NCBI RefSeq assembly: GCF_024713945.1
Contig: NC_134677.1
Span: 4,281,001-4,345,000 of the forward strand
Source of the DNA: Dermatophagoides farinae
Lineage: Eukaryota > Arthropoda > Arachnida > Sarcoptiformes > Pyroglyphidae
DNA: 64,000 nucleotides
Reading direction: 5' to 3'
A model generated the notes under the pieces. That model did not search any database and was not told where the DNA came from. It saw only the letters and a program-made list of their open reading frames with translations. Positions 27,511 through 37,779 of the stretch are shown one piece after another; position 1 is the stretch's first letter; every line of letters begins with the position of its first letter. A program made the translations under genes and the position numbers.

Positions 27511-27535
27511 CATTCATTCATTCATTCATTCATTC
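27511..27535. repeat. (CATT)6 tetranucleotide repeat
   Basis: Six perfect CATT units. Confidence 0.9.
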
Positions 27536-27940
27536 GGAAGAGAAAATAAAAAATGAAAAAACTATCACCAATTCATACGATAATAGATACCTATCACAAT
27601 CAACATTTGGATGCATTCCGAATCTACAGGTAAGTATAAAATGATGGCGACGATGATGACATGGTTCCGAACATTATTATCATCTATATTATCATCATCA
27701 TATACAATTATGGACTAATGGAACATTTAATGCACACACGCACACACATACACACACACAAACAAAAGACAAATGTTTGACACACAATTATGGACAGGAA
27801 ATTGTAAAAAAATGATGATCATATGGAGACAGTGAAAACACTAAAAACACACACACACACACTTGTATCAAAATTATTTTTTGATTTCTCAAGAAATTCA
27901 AGTGAAAAATATACTTCTTTTTTCTGCTCCATTCAACATA

Positions 27941-27958
27941 TGTGTGTGTGTGTGTGTG
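27941..27958. repeat. (TG)9 microsatellite
   Basis: Pure TG run. An AC run at about 27847-27862 lies roughly 80 bp to its left in the complementary sense. Confidence 0.9.
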
Positions 27959-28252
27959 CCTACTACATGTGGTTATCAATGAATCGATCATCATAAAGTC
28001 ATCATATATAAATAAATGTTGATAATGACAGACAACAAAAGAGATAGGAAGAAAAAACAAAAAAAAAATAATAATAACTACACCAGAGAATTTCTTATTG
28101 AATACATATTGCACATTTATTATTATTCCAAATAAACACACATCATCATTGTGATTTTTTACATTTTTTTTTATAAGCTGAAACCAATATGATAACTGGT
28201 ATGATTATTACATTTTTTGCTGATACATATGCTACAATAAGAGATTATGATT

Positions 28253-28302
28253 ATGATGATGATGATGATGATGATGATAGAAAACGTTTTTTTTTTTTTT
28301 TT
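28253..28302. repeat. (ATG)n followed by a 16-T tract
   Basis: About nine ATG units (28253-28279), then AAAACG and 16 T (28287-28302). Confidence 0.9.
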
Positions 28303-29245
28303 GGTGATCAAAACATGATTAGACAGTCCAGACAGGTAAATAAATGTAAATACACACGGAATACACGCTCAATATTATTATTATTGTTGTTGTTGTTGTT
28401 TTTGTTGTCAATATTGATCGAATGATCGATCATTATTGTTCGGAGTAAAAAAAAAAAATTTTTATTCATGAAATACCATCATCAACATTCGATTAATAAT
28501 CGATAATTTTTCAACTCCATAAATAGACGATGATGATGAGGAAAAAAAAAGATGGATAGAAATTCCTGGTGCAAATAGAAAGGAAAAAATTATAATAACC
28601 ATCTAATGATCTGTCATATTAATCGCTTTATGAATGATGATGATGATGATGATGGCAATTGGCTAAAAAACAAATAAATCCACCAACAAATAATACAATC
28701 TCGATCATCATGATAAGAATAACAAAATAGTGATAGGAAAAAATGTAATCAAATTGACTGAAGAATGTATGCATAAGGTTCAAACAAACAAATAAAATAT
28801 GTAAGATGTGCCATCATGAATGTATGGATCAATCGATGAGGATCAATTGTTGATTCGATCCAACTGATGATACTACATACAGGAAGATGATCATAACGAT
28901 GATGATGAGAGGGAGAAAAATTTTTTTAATACGGTGGTCATGTTTGATTTTTTTCATCTGACCATTATTTTGTTTTTTTTTTGCATCCCTATGTTATGAA
29001 TATAAATACATACATTTGCAAATATCATCACCATACATTTGAAATATCATTCATATTATATAAATGAATATTATGATGATGGGAAGAAAAAAAAATATCG
29101 GGAATGATGGAGATAAAAAAAATAAAACAAAACAAGAAAAAAAAAGCCGAACCATACCCGTCTATATTAATATTCATAATGATGAATATTTTTTTTTTAC
29201 ATCATCGCTGTGGCATATCAAGCAAGCCAACAAGTGATTAAGCCC

Positions 29246-29273
29246 GAGAGAGAGAAAGAGAGAGAGAGAGAGC
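29246..29273. repeat. (GA)n imperfect purine tract
   Basis: GA repeats with one AAAG interruption. Confidence 0.85.
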
Positions 29274-29670
29274 GAAAAACTCAAGATGATAAACAGATGA
29301 CTGTCAGTTAGCTAATTTCAAGAGACATTTTTTTTTTGGTCTCTTGTTTTTCGTTTTTTTTTTTTGTAAATTTTCCATAATCATGTCTTTCTCGTTTTGT
29401 GTCTTGGTTTTTATTTATTCGGGTTAGTGTCTTGTATATTACTGATCATTAATGCTAAGAATAGATTTATATCCATATGCATGCATTTGTGTGTGCATGC
29501 ATTATGATTGAGTTGAATTCACTACATTCATTATAATGTCAATTGATTAATGCAATTTACTATGTAACCATATAGTAAACATTGGACCAATATGGAAAAT
29601 GAAAAATCATATTCCGAAAAAAATGTACACACACACAAACATAGAAAAATTTCAATTGACAAGATTGAAA

Positions 29671-29694
29671 TATCATCATCATCATCATCATCAT
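29671..29694. repeat. (ATC)8 microsatellite
   Basis: Eight ATC units. Confidence 0.9.
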
Positions 29695-29789
29695 TTTATT
29701 TACACCAATGATTACAAACAATCTTATTATGTATATATGATAATGGTGATGTTGTAAATTATTATATCACACATATTATTGACATTGAA

Positions 29790-29815
29790 AACACACACAC
29801 ACACACACACACACA
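29790..29815. repeat. (AC)13 microsatellite
   Basis: Pure AC run about 1 kb left of the fold-back element. Confidence 0.9.
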
Positions 29816-30792
29816 TACGCATTCCAAACCGAAAAATGAGAATATGACTATTCTTGGCGACGAAAGCCGCGACATTTTTTATTTTATATTTTTTGACAGC
29901 CAAAAAATATGGCCTCGAATTTTTTTTTTCGTTTGCTAGTCAAGAAGTAAAATTTTTGACAATTTGGCCACACACAAACACCGAGAGCCAAAAAAAAAAT
30001 GAAAACACCGGACACGATTTGCACCGACCTGCAATAATCATCATAAATATAGAAATCAGAAAATTGTTGACGAAAATCAAAACTTGAAGAAAAATGATTG
30101 CAATAATAAAAAAAAACAAAATCTCTGGGTCATATTTTTTATTTTGTTTTTTTTTGTTTCACCATTTTTAAACAAAAAATACCAATCAAGTTATCATTTT
30201 TCAGTTTTTTTTTCATTTCACTTAAAATAAATACAGGAGCTATGGGTTTGTTCCTATGTATAAAATATTGGCTCGCGAATTGCTATGAACCATTTGTTTT
30301 GTTTGTTATGGTTCAAAAACATTTTTTAGCTCCATTTTTTTTTATTTCATTGCTCTTAATGGCCTGGCTAAATGTTTGAACAAAACGGTCATTTACATAT
30401 ACATATGATGATAAGAAAAAGCTAGGACATTGCCGATGAATTCAGGGGCCATAAACAATTAGTGTTTGTGTGTACCGAAGACATTTGGTGGGGTCCAAAA
30501 AAAAACGAAACATATTCCAAACTGTATGAGTAGATTAGACCATAAATTGTCAATGGTCATAGATATCAACTACACACACACAGACACATTAGATTCTATT
30601 GGTAAATTCGACACTTGACAATCAGCAACAATTTAAATGACAAATCACTTGCCGTCAAAAAAACAAAAATGAAAAGAAAAACATTTATGACAAGTCTAAT
30701 GTCATAAATGGTAAATATGAAAAAAATTGTATAAACAATAACGAAAAAATTATTGAATCACCAAATAAAGAATGGGTGATCGGTAAAACAAA

Positions 30793-30801
30793 GAAAAAAA
30801 C
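30793..30801. repeat. Left target-site duplication of the fold-back element
   Basis: GAAAAAAAC directly abuts the left terminus and is repeated exactly at 32256-32264. The match cannot be lengthened on either side. The A-rich core lowers its statistical weight, but the G and C ends agree and both copies sit exactly at the ends of the inverted repeats. Confidence 0.85.
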
Positions 30802-30815
30802 GGTTCTATAACAAT

Positions 30816-30887
30816 TGGTCGAACACAAAATGGTCGAACACAAAATGGTCGAACACAAAATGGTCGAAAACAAAAAGGTCGAAAACG
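30816..30887 (+). repeat. Outer short tandem repeats of the left arm (GGTCGAA x5)
   Basis: Five copies of a 15-16 bp unit of the form TGGTCGAACACAAAA. The first three have GAACAC and the inner two GAAAAC. The mirror block in the right arm has the same number and nearly the same order, so both were present before or homogenised after arm inversion. Confidence 0.92.
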
Positions 30888-30890
30888 TGG

Positions 30891-31402
30891 ATAACGTCAG
30901 TGTTGGCTTTTTCCCTTATTCAGTGTGGATAACGTCAGTGTTGACTTTATCGCTTATTCAATGTTCATAACGTCAGTGTTGACTTTATCGCTTATTCAAT
31001 GTTCATAACGTCAGTGTTGACTTTATCGCTTATTTAATGTTCATAACGTCAGTGTTGACTTTATCGTATTCAATGTTCATAACGTCAGCGTTGACTTTTT
31101 CGCTTATTCTATGTTCATAACGTCAGTGTTTACTTTTTCCCTTGTTCAGTGTTCATAACGTCAGTGTTGACTTTATCGCTTATTTAATGTTCATAACGTC
31201 AGTGCTGACTTTTTCGCTTATTTTAAGTTCATAACGTCAGTGCTGACTTTTTCGCTTATTTTAAGTTCATAACGTCAGTGTTGACTTTTTCGCTTATTCA
31301 ATGTTCATAACGTCAGTGTTTACTTTTTCCCTTATTCAGTGTTCATAACGTCAGTGTTGACTTTTTCGCTTATTCAATGTTCATAACGTCAGTGTTGACT
31401 TA
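30891..31402 (+). repeat. Left-arm tandem array of 38-bp units (13 full and 1 partial)
   Basis: The unit begins ATAACGTCAGTGTTGACTT. Twelve full units are 38 bp, and the fifth is 36 bp because CT is lost after ATCG. Variants include a TTTACTTTTTCCC type (units 7 and 12) and a GTGCTGAC...TTTTAAG type (units 9 and 10). The fourteenth unit breaks off at about 31402, where the core begins. Confidence 0.95.
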
Positions 31403-31503
31403 TTATTGTCAAATTTTCTGAGACAAAAGTGTAAAGCACCGATGAACCAATTTATAGTATTTTAGACTTTGCACCTAGATTGTTTGTCAATACAATAGTT
31501 TTC

Positions 31504-31532
31504 TCCAAACCTCACCGAAGGTGAGGTTTGGA
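31504..31532. repeat. 13-bp perfect hairpin with GAA loop in the element core
   Basis: TCCAAACCTCACC (31504-31516) and its exact reverse complement (31520-31532) are separated by GAA. The stem is GC-rich against the background. It may be a transposase-binding or subterminal fold-back structure, or a degraded inner inverted repeat. The function is unknown. Confidence 0.9.
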
Positions 31533-31554
31533 TTAATCTAATGAACCGAGACCA

Positions 31555-31579
31555 CCTAACCTAACCTAACCTAAACTAA
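31555..31579 (-). repeat. Internal telomere-like (CCTAA/TTAGG)4 run
   Basis: Four perfect CCTAA units (31555-31574) are followed by a degenerate ACTAA and a run of A. TTAGG is the ancestral arthropod telomeric unit. Here it lies inside a transposable element, far from any visible chromosome end. Confidence 0.85.
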
Positions 31580-31627
31580 AAAAAAAATAAAGTAACAGAC
31601 ATGGTGGTACGGTGAAAAGAAACGACT

Positions 31628-31633
31628 TTTATT
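31628..31633 (-). terminator. Possible polyadenylation signal AATAAA
   Basis: Perfect AATAAA hexamer on the minus strand downstream of the 61-codon ORF. In AT-rich DNA this hexamer is common, so spacing to the ORF is the only support. Confidence 0.3.
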
Positions 31634-31653
31634 TTAAGAAAACAAAAGACAAT

Positions 31654-31839
31654 TTACAAAAACAACAACACTCCATACATCTCCAAGTGACGTCTCTTCA
31701 CCATTCGTTCTTTTTCCTCGTTCCGTTCAAAGAGAACGTTACGATTGTGGTAGCAATAAACATTTTTGGCCCTGTGAAGACTTTTCATAGCATTGAATGC
31801 TCCTGGTACAATTTTAGTAGATTGTGAAAAAGTTGACAT
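31654..31839 (-). CDS. Small ORF of unknown function in the element core (61 codons)
   Basis: It runs ATG to TAA, with the start just inside the right-arm junction (ATG at 31837-31839) and an in-frame stop about 10 bases upstream. The protein is basic and not low-complexity, with segments such as VPGAFNAMKSLHRAKN and ERMVKRRHLEMYG, unlike the repeat-derived frames elsewhere. An AATAAA lies at 31633-31628, about 21 bases past the stop. I do not recognise the family. It may be the 3' end of a captured host gene, a transposase remnant, or chance. The A-rich tract beyond it is in the wrong orientation for a retroposed poly(A) tail on this strand. Confidence 0.35.
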   Translation of the reverse strand: MSTFSQSTKIVPGAFNAMKSLHRAKNVYCYHNRNVLFERNEEKERMVKRRHLEMYGVLLFL

Positions 31840-32166
31840 TGAATAAAGTCAACACTGACGTTATGAACTTAAAATAAGCGAAAAAGTCAGCACTGACGTT
31901 ATGAACATTAAATAAGCGATAAAGTCAACACTGACGTTATGAACACTGAACAAGGGAAAAAGTAAACACTGACGTTATGAACATAGAATAAGCGAAAAAG
32001 TCAACACTGACGTTATGAACATTGAATACGATAAAGTCAACACTGACGTTATGAACATTAAATAAGCGATAAAGTCAACACTGACGTTATGAACATTAAA
32101 TAAGCGATAAAGTCAACACTGACGTTATGAACATTAAATAAGCGAAAAAGCCAACACTGACGTTAT
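31832..32166 (-). repeat. Right-arm tandem array of 38-bp units (8 full and 1 partial), inverted
   Basis: Read on the minus strand from the outer end, the units repeat the left-arm series. A GGC-type outer unit, two TTTAATG units, the 36-bp unit with the same CT deletion, a TCTATG unit, the TTTACTTTTTCCCTTG unit, a TTTAATG unit and a GTGCTGAC...TTTTAAG unit follow in the same order as left units 1, 4 to 9. The innermost unit is rearranged. Confidence 0.95.
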
Positions 32167-32169
32167 CCA

Positions 32170-32240
32170 CGTTTTCGACCTTTTTGTTTTCGACCATTTT
32201 GTGTTCGACCATTTTGTGTTCGACCTTTTTGTGTTCGACC
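32170..32240 (-). repeat. Outer short tandem repeats of the right arm (GGTCGAA x5)
   Basis: Five TTCGACC copies, mirror image of the left outer block. Confidence 0.9.
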
Positions 32241-32255
32241 AATTGTTATAGCACC

Positions 32256-32264
32256 GAAAAAAAC
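32256..32264. repeat. Right target-site duplication of the fold-back element
   Basis: Exact second copy of GAAAAAAAC, abutting the GCACC end of the right arm. Confidence 0.85.
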
Positions 32265-33725
32265 ATTTTAACTGGGTGCAACAAACAAAATTAAATAATT
32301 TGTTCAATTTCAATATTGTTGTGAAAACAGTGACAAAATACATGGAAAATTCAACTACTATAGATGATGATAATGAAAATAAAGATGTAAAAAAGGGATA
32401 AATCTTCATGTGGATAACTTAATTTATAGCTTGGACCATCATCATCATCATTATCATCACCATAAACTTATGTGATTACTAGAGAATGAAACAAATAGAA
32501 ATTTATTTCCATTTTATCCAAAAAAAAAAAAATTCTACATGTCAAACAAATTTAAAGGTAGCAAGAACAATCTTGCTGATTTTCATCTTATTCATTTTCC
32601 ATTTGGCCAAAATGGTCATGAAATTATTAGGAAAAAAAACACAACACATAACACACCTGTGTGTACAATGATGACAACTTTCAATTCTATACATAAAGTT
32701 TGAAGTGTAGAAAAAAAAATCGACAAAATGTCAAAATAGTTTTTATGACCACCAAAAATTTTCGGGTAGGAAGAGAGAGAGAAACATTCATGAAAGAATG
32801 AAATTTGATTGCCTCAGAAAAATTGAACAAACACAAGCATTTCATCAACGAAAAAAAAAGATGTCATCAATTTTTTGTTTTGAAATAAAAATTTGTTTGT
32901 TTTCAAATTAATTAATTGTCAATATCTAAATGCCATTATCATAGGTAAATTTTTTTCTTTCTTTTTTTGATGAACGCAATGTCTGTGTCAATGAGCCTTA
33001 ATCAAAATAATAACATATATGAAGTGAATATGATGAAGACGACGGTATTTAAAAACGATAATTCAATGATCATGATGGAGCCATATGATAAGAACCCGAC
33101 GGCATGACGTCGCATATTTAAACACACACACACACACACAGACATTGGAACATAAATGGTATTATGAATTTTTTTTTCTGATTTTAAAAATCCAAACCAA
33201 TCATATATAGTATAATAATATTGTTGTATATAAAAGCATGATGTTCTGACTTATCATTTCATTTTTTTGGCCATCTGCAACTAAGAATCTTATGGCCTGA
33301 GAAAAAACAATTTTTATTATTATGATTAAATTAGAAATTTGATATTTGATAATCAATTTGTTTTTTTTTTGGTGATCATTAATTGTCAGTAAGTATAATC
33401 ATATTGATTATTCTTTTCGATAATATGAGAATGGGGCAAAAAACTTTAATTTTGTCGCCGCTACCATAGACCATTGATGATTATGATCACCATCATTCGA
33501 TAAATGGTAAAGACAAGATTCATGTCAAGACAAAAAGGGAAAAACAAATTTTTATTTTTACATCTACAAACACTACTCTAGTGAAATAGTTTGTAGAAAA
33601 AGATTGATTTGATCGATCGATTGACCGACAGGATATAAGAAGCGAAATAATAAGAATAATATAATCCCAGTGTGTTAAATCCTACAAGTGTTGTCTTTTG
33701 TTGTTTGAATTTTCATTATTTTATT

Positions 33726-33743
33726 CACACACACACACACACA
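33726..33743. repeat. (AC)9 microsatellite
   Basis: Pure AC run. Confidence 0.88.
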
Positions 33744-33926
33744 AAAAACAAAAAATAGTTTGAATATATACGGTTAGATTTTTTTTTCTTGGATTCAAAT
33801 ACAACGAATTTTACGAAAATGAAGCCAACAACAAAGTCTTGGCGTACCGCCGGTACATTGAAGGCTAAACAAAAAATTTTCTTTTGTCGGTATTTTCTCA
33901 AAAGGCTAGACAGATATTACTTATAT

Positions 33927-33949
33927 CATTATTATTATTATTATTATTA
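33927..33949. repeat. (ATT)n microsatellite
   Basis: About seven ATT units. Confidence 0.88.
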
Positions 33950-34769
33950 GTAAGTGTATAATGATCACATGTGAGAAAACGAGAGAGAAAAAGAAAGAGG
34001 ACCCCCAATTTTCTGGATAAAATGAACGAATAACTGAACCGAATTTAACCATATCAAAAAAACAGTGGTTTTTTTTTAATTTTCAGATGGTTGATTATTA
34101 TCATCATCATCAACCAAGTAGCTATGGATAAAACGAAAAACATGGCTAACCCTCAATGGACAAAAAAAAATTTATATTCCATTTAGTTACAATCCATATC
34201 TCATATATGATTGAAACAAGAAGCGTTCGAGCGTCAAAACGCGACATATATACAAAGATAAAATTGTATAGTTTGCTGTATGCGTGTATGTTTGTGTTTT
34301 GTTGGTATAAATCTATACAAACAAAAATATAATTTTTCGTTTATTGGCCAAAATGTAAATTGAAATATTAAAAAAAATGAATAAATCTTTACATTTTACA
34401 GTAAAAAAAAACCTGGAATGGAATGAAAGACAAAACGGAAAAGAAATCTGATAAAAATAAAAATTATTCATCCATATTTTTACTGTTTCAATATTGTCCA
34501 CTTATCAAATTAGAATAAAAAAATTTCTAATATCAAGTGTGACAAATGTTTATGTCATCTGTATGTGTTTGTATATTTTTGAAAATGTGTTCATTTCATA
34601 TCCATATATCTCGGTTCATCATAACGATCATCTATCCATCCATCCATCCTTATGATATGATGATGATAATGATGGCAATCAAATAAAATAATGATTGACC
34701 TCAAAAAAAAACATCATTAAACACATAAAATTGTGTCTGGAATTTTGTCAGGTATTTTCTTCTTTTTTT

Positions 34770-34793
34770 TTCTCTCTCTCTTTCTCTCTCTCT
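34770..34793. repeat. (TC)n pyrimidine tract
   Basis: TC repeats with a TTT interruption, preceded by a run of T. Confidence 0.85.
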
Positions 34794-37520
34794 TGCTCTT
34801 TTCATTCACCCAAAAGTGATTAATTGAAAAAAATATGATTGAAAATATAAAATGTTTATGGTTTAAACGAAAAAAAAAACAAAAAAAAAATGAGAAAAAT
34901 CAATCATAAAATAATGATGATAAAGAAAAAAAAACGAAACAAACTCAAAAAAGATTCATATATATTGATTAGCATCTAAACAAAATGCAATCAACCATAT
35001 ATAATATAAATTCAGGTAGCAGAAAGAAAAATAAAATAAATTCAAACAGTTGCTACTGCTCCTCTCAATGATGATCATTTTGTGCATACATCATCATATT
35101 ATCATTATCATTACTATCATCATGATCTTCATCTTGATTCAAATCAAATTATTATTCACTGAATAATGGAAATGAAAGATTTTTTTTTGTTTTTTGTTTT
35201 TCATTTTCTTATTTCTAAAACCCGAAAAGCATATGTAAGACAATGATAAAATTAAAATTTACAATCAAATCGATTTAGATTAGATTGTATATAAAAGCAA
35301 CAACAACAACAACAAAAAAATATATAAATAGGTGGGGAATAATGATGATCATAAAATATTGTATATACACGTCATTCAATGATCATCATCAAGAAAACAT
35401 TGATGGACAAACAAAAATAAACAACAACAAAATTATTGAGAGCAAAAAACAAAAATTAAAAAAAAAAATGCCAACAGGTCATTTGTGTGTGTGTGTGTGA
35501 TGGTATTAAATGGATTATTAGTATTAATTCAACTGGTTATGTTAGACATGAATAAGTTTTTCCCTCCCACTTTTGTGGTCATGGAATAACAGATGAATTG
35601 TACATGCAAACATACAAAAAACGATGATGATGATTGAATGATCTGTTCATAGAGAATTGGAGCCGGTGATGATTGACCACCACAACCAAAAAAAAAAAAA
35701 AAACAACAAATTATTGGTTTCATCATTATCATCATCATGTCTGTATAGTTAATGTGTTTAGTCTTGTATAAAGCAAAGTAGAACGACAAATGTTTTTTGT
35801 CCATTCTTGGTTAGACAAGAGAAAAAAAACCAAAACCAAACCTGAAAAAATGAACCGAAACTTTGAAAAAAAAATAATCATCATCATTTTGGATGGCCAT
35901 TTTTTTCTGTGGTTGATTTATATATTTACATATAAAAACATAAAGTGGATATATAATGATTTTCATCATTTTTATCATCATTGCTTATTAATAATATGAA
36001 ATATACATGCAATTTATATATACAAATTGAATCGAATCACATACACATAGAGAAATATAACGTAAGTAACAGGAGAAAAAAAAACGAATAGCATTTTTTT
36101 TTTGCTGCATGTAATAATAATTTGCATATACGCAACATAACTATGCTTAATTATTAGTTTTGATTATGATCATGATGATGATTCGATCCTATGAAATTGA
36201 TGATGGCAAATCGTCATCATCGTGTTGAAAATCCAGTTTTTTTTTGTTTTGGATCAAATATACACGAAAACATAAGGACAATTAGATTATGATGATGATG
36301 ATGATGATATCGAAATCGAATAATAATAATAATAAAAACAAAAATTACCCGGCAGAAAAATGTCTCCAAACTATCGACTATGAATGACTAGTTTCCTACC
36401 TTTATTTTCTGGTTAATATTCATAAATGTATGAGAATCAAAAAAAAAAAAAATCATTATACATCTCTCGCTTTTTTTTAAATGGCCTCGAGTATATTCAT
36501 TATTCTCTAGGTCCGTGAAATAGCTATGCTAAGAAACAAAAAAGCAATTTAATTGTGGTTTCTTTTGTATCTGGTGCCCATGTATGTGTGTGTGTGTGCG
36601 TGTTTAAATGAATAATATTCAAATCACATAGACACAAAAAAAACCAACAATGGATGAAAAAGAATGGTATTTTTTTTTTGTTTTGTTTTAAAACATCAAA
36701 ATTATGGGTCAAATGTCTGTGGAACGATGATAAATTTTTTTTTCAGTTCAAATATAATGCACATGTTAAGGAAATGAATCTAATTTGTCATTTGGTTTTT
36801 TTTTGTGTATTTGTGAATGTGAAAAAAAGAGCGATTTAAGATGGCATAGAAAAACACAAGAATTTTATTAGTGAAACATTTTTTTAGCAGGTTTTAAATG
36901 AAAAAAAAAATGAAGAAAACAAAATTCGCATAAACACACACACAGACGAGAACTAAACTCACTTGTTTCAATTTATTGATGATGAGATTTTATTTTTTTT
37001 AACGTTATCTTAATTGTTGTTGCCAATGTTGCTGTTGATCAAATGAAAACGTGATTCAAAGATGCATTCGAAATTGTCATAGTGATGGGGAATATCAAAG
37101 GTAAAAAGAAAAAATAATAATTTCCATCGGAAATGATTTTAATAATCAAACAATCAGGAAAAATTTTCGTTTTTACACACAAAAAAATGAATGAAATTCA
37201 AATGATGATGAACAAATCGATTTGATAAACAAAAACAAAACAATGATGATTCTCGTCTAATGGAGAAATGATTCATTCATTCATTAAATGAAAACTTTAT
37301 CGATAAGACAAAAGAATTTTGAAACATATTTAACAATCACAGAACTAAACACACAAAACACAGACAACAACACACAAATGAATCATGAATCAGAATGAAT
37401 TGCTGTATATCAAATACAAACACATGAATGTATTTTAATGTACAAATTTGAAAAAAAAGAATCGTAACTCTTTCAATGATTAGATTCACAAGACGAATAT
37501 GTGATGGACAATATAACAAT

Positions 37521-37555
37521 CGATGATGATGGTGATGATGATGATGATGATGATT
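37521..37555. repeat. (GAT)n microsatellite with one GGT interruption
   Basis: About eleven units, one changed to GGT. Confidence 0.88.
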
Positions 37556-37755
37556 GAATAAGGAATTTAGAAAAAATTAAAAAACCAAAGAATCTCACTG
37601 GAATTTTGCTGAAACAATGCACTGTAATACACACACAAAAAAAATTGAATTGACAATGTTCGCGCGCGTCTTGTCTTCTAGGTAAGGTTTTTCAAATAAA
37701 ACTGATAAACAGACTTCAACTTCTTCATCGAATAATAACATACAGGAATGAGAGA

Positions 37756-37779
37756 GGATGATGATGATGATGATGATGA
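37756..37779. repeat. (GAT)8 microsatellite
   Basis: Eight uninterrupted GAT units about 200 bp from the previous GAT block. Confidence 0.9.

Larger units (their letters stand above)
25710..30792. other. Upstream flank of the SALL-like gene, non-coding, repeat rich
   Basis: No supported gene. The frame at 26203-26772 (189 codons, minus) is built from poly-Asp, a run of Ile and Phe-rich readings of repeats. Less repetitive patches at about 29850-30060 and 30230-30500 have more varied sequence and could be conserved non-coding DNA, which cannot be judged from one sequence. Confidence 0.6.
31403..31831. other. Core region of the fold-back element
   Basis: About 430 bp of non-repetitive sequence between the arms. 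It holds a 13-bp hairpin, four CCTAA units, an A-rich tract and a 61-codon minus-strand ORF with a nearby AATAAA. Parts are visibly less AT-rich than the surrounding DNA. No DDE transposase motif was seen. Confidence 0.85.
30802..32255. mobile_element. Fold-back transposable element with tandem-repeat inverted arms (1454 bp)
   Basis: The termini are inverted repeats: GGTTCTATAACAATTGG at the left and GGTGCTATAACAATTGG read inwards from the right, one mismatch in 17. Each arm then has five short GGTCGAA repeats and an array of 38-bp units, 14 in the left and 9 in the right, in opposite orientation. A 9-bp target duplication flanks the whole. This architecture (long inverted repeats made of tandem subrepeats, short unique core, 9-bp duplication) is that of Foldback (FB)-type DNA elements of Drosophila. 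A 9-bp duplication also fits Mutator-like elements. No transposase is present, so the copy is non-autonomous. Family assignment is inference from structure only. It lies about 5.2 kb upstream of the SALL-like start codon. Confidence 0.92.

Noticed and set aside
30685..30873. Minus-strand frame with a repeated STILC motif
   Set aside because: The repeat is the outer GGTCGAA block of the fold-back left arm read as protein, and the frame crosses the element boundary.
31612..31827. 71-codon plus-strand frame in the element core
   Set aside because: It overlaps the minus-strand ORF and is Lys/Gln/Phe-rich. The minus frame has the more natural composition and a downstream AATAAA.
30816..32240. CRISPR array or plain satellite as explanation of the tandem units
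   Set aside because: Units are contiguous without spacers, occur in two inverted arrays around a core and end in matched termini with a target duplication, in eukaryotic DNA.
32134..32409. Minus-strand frame with KRSNTKWSNTKWS repeats
   Set aside because: Translation of the right-arm outer repeats running across the target duplication into flanking DNA.
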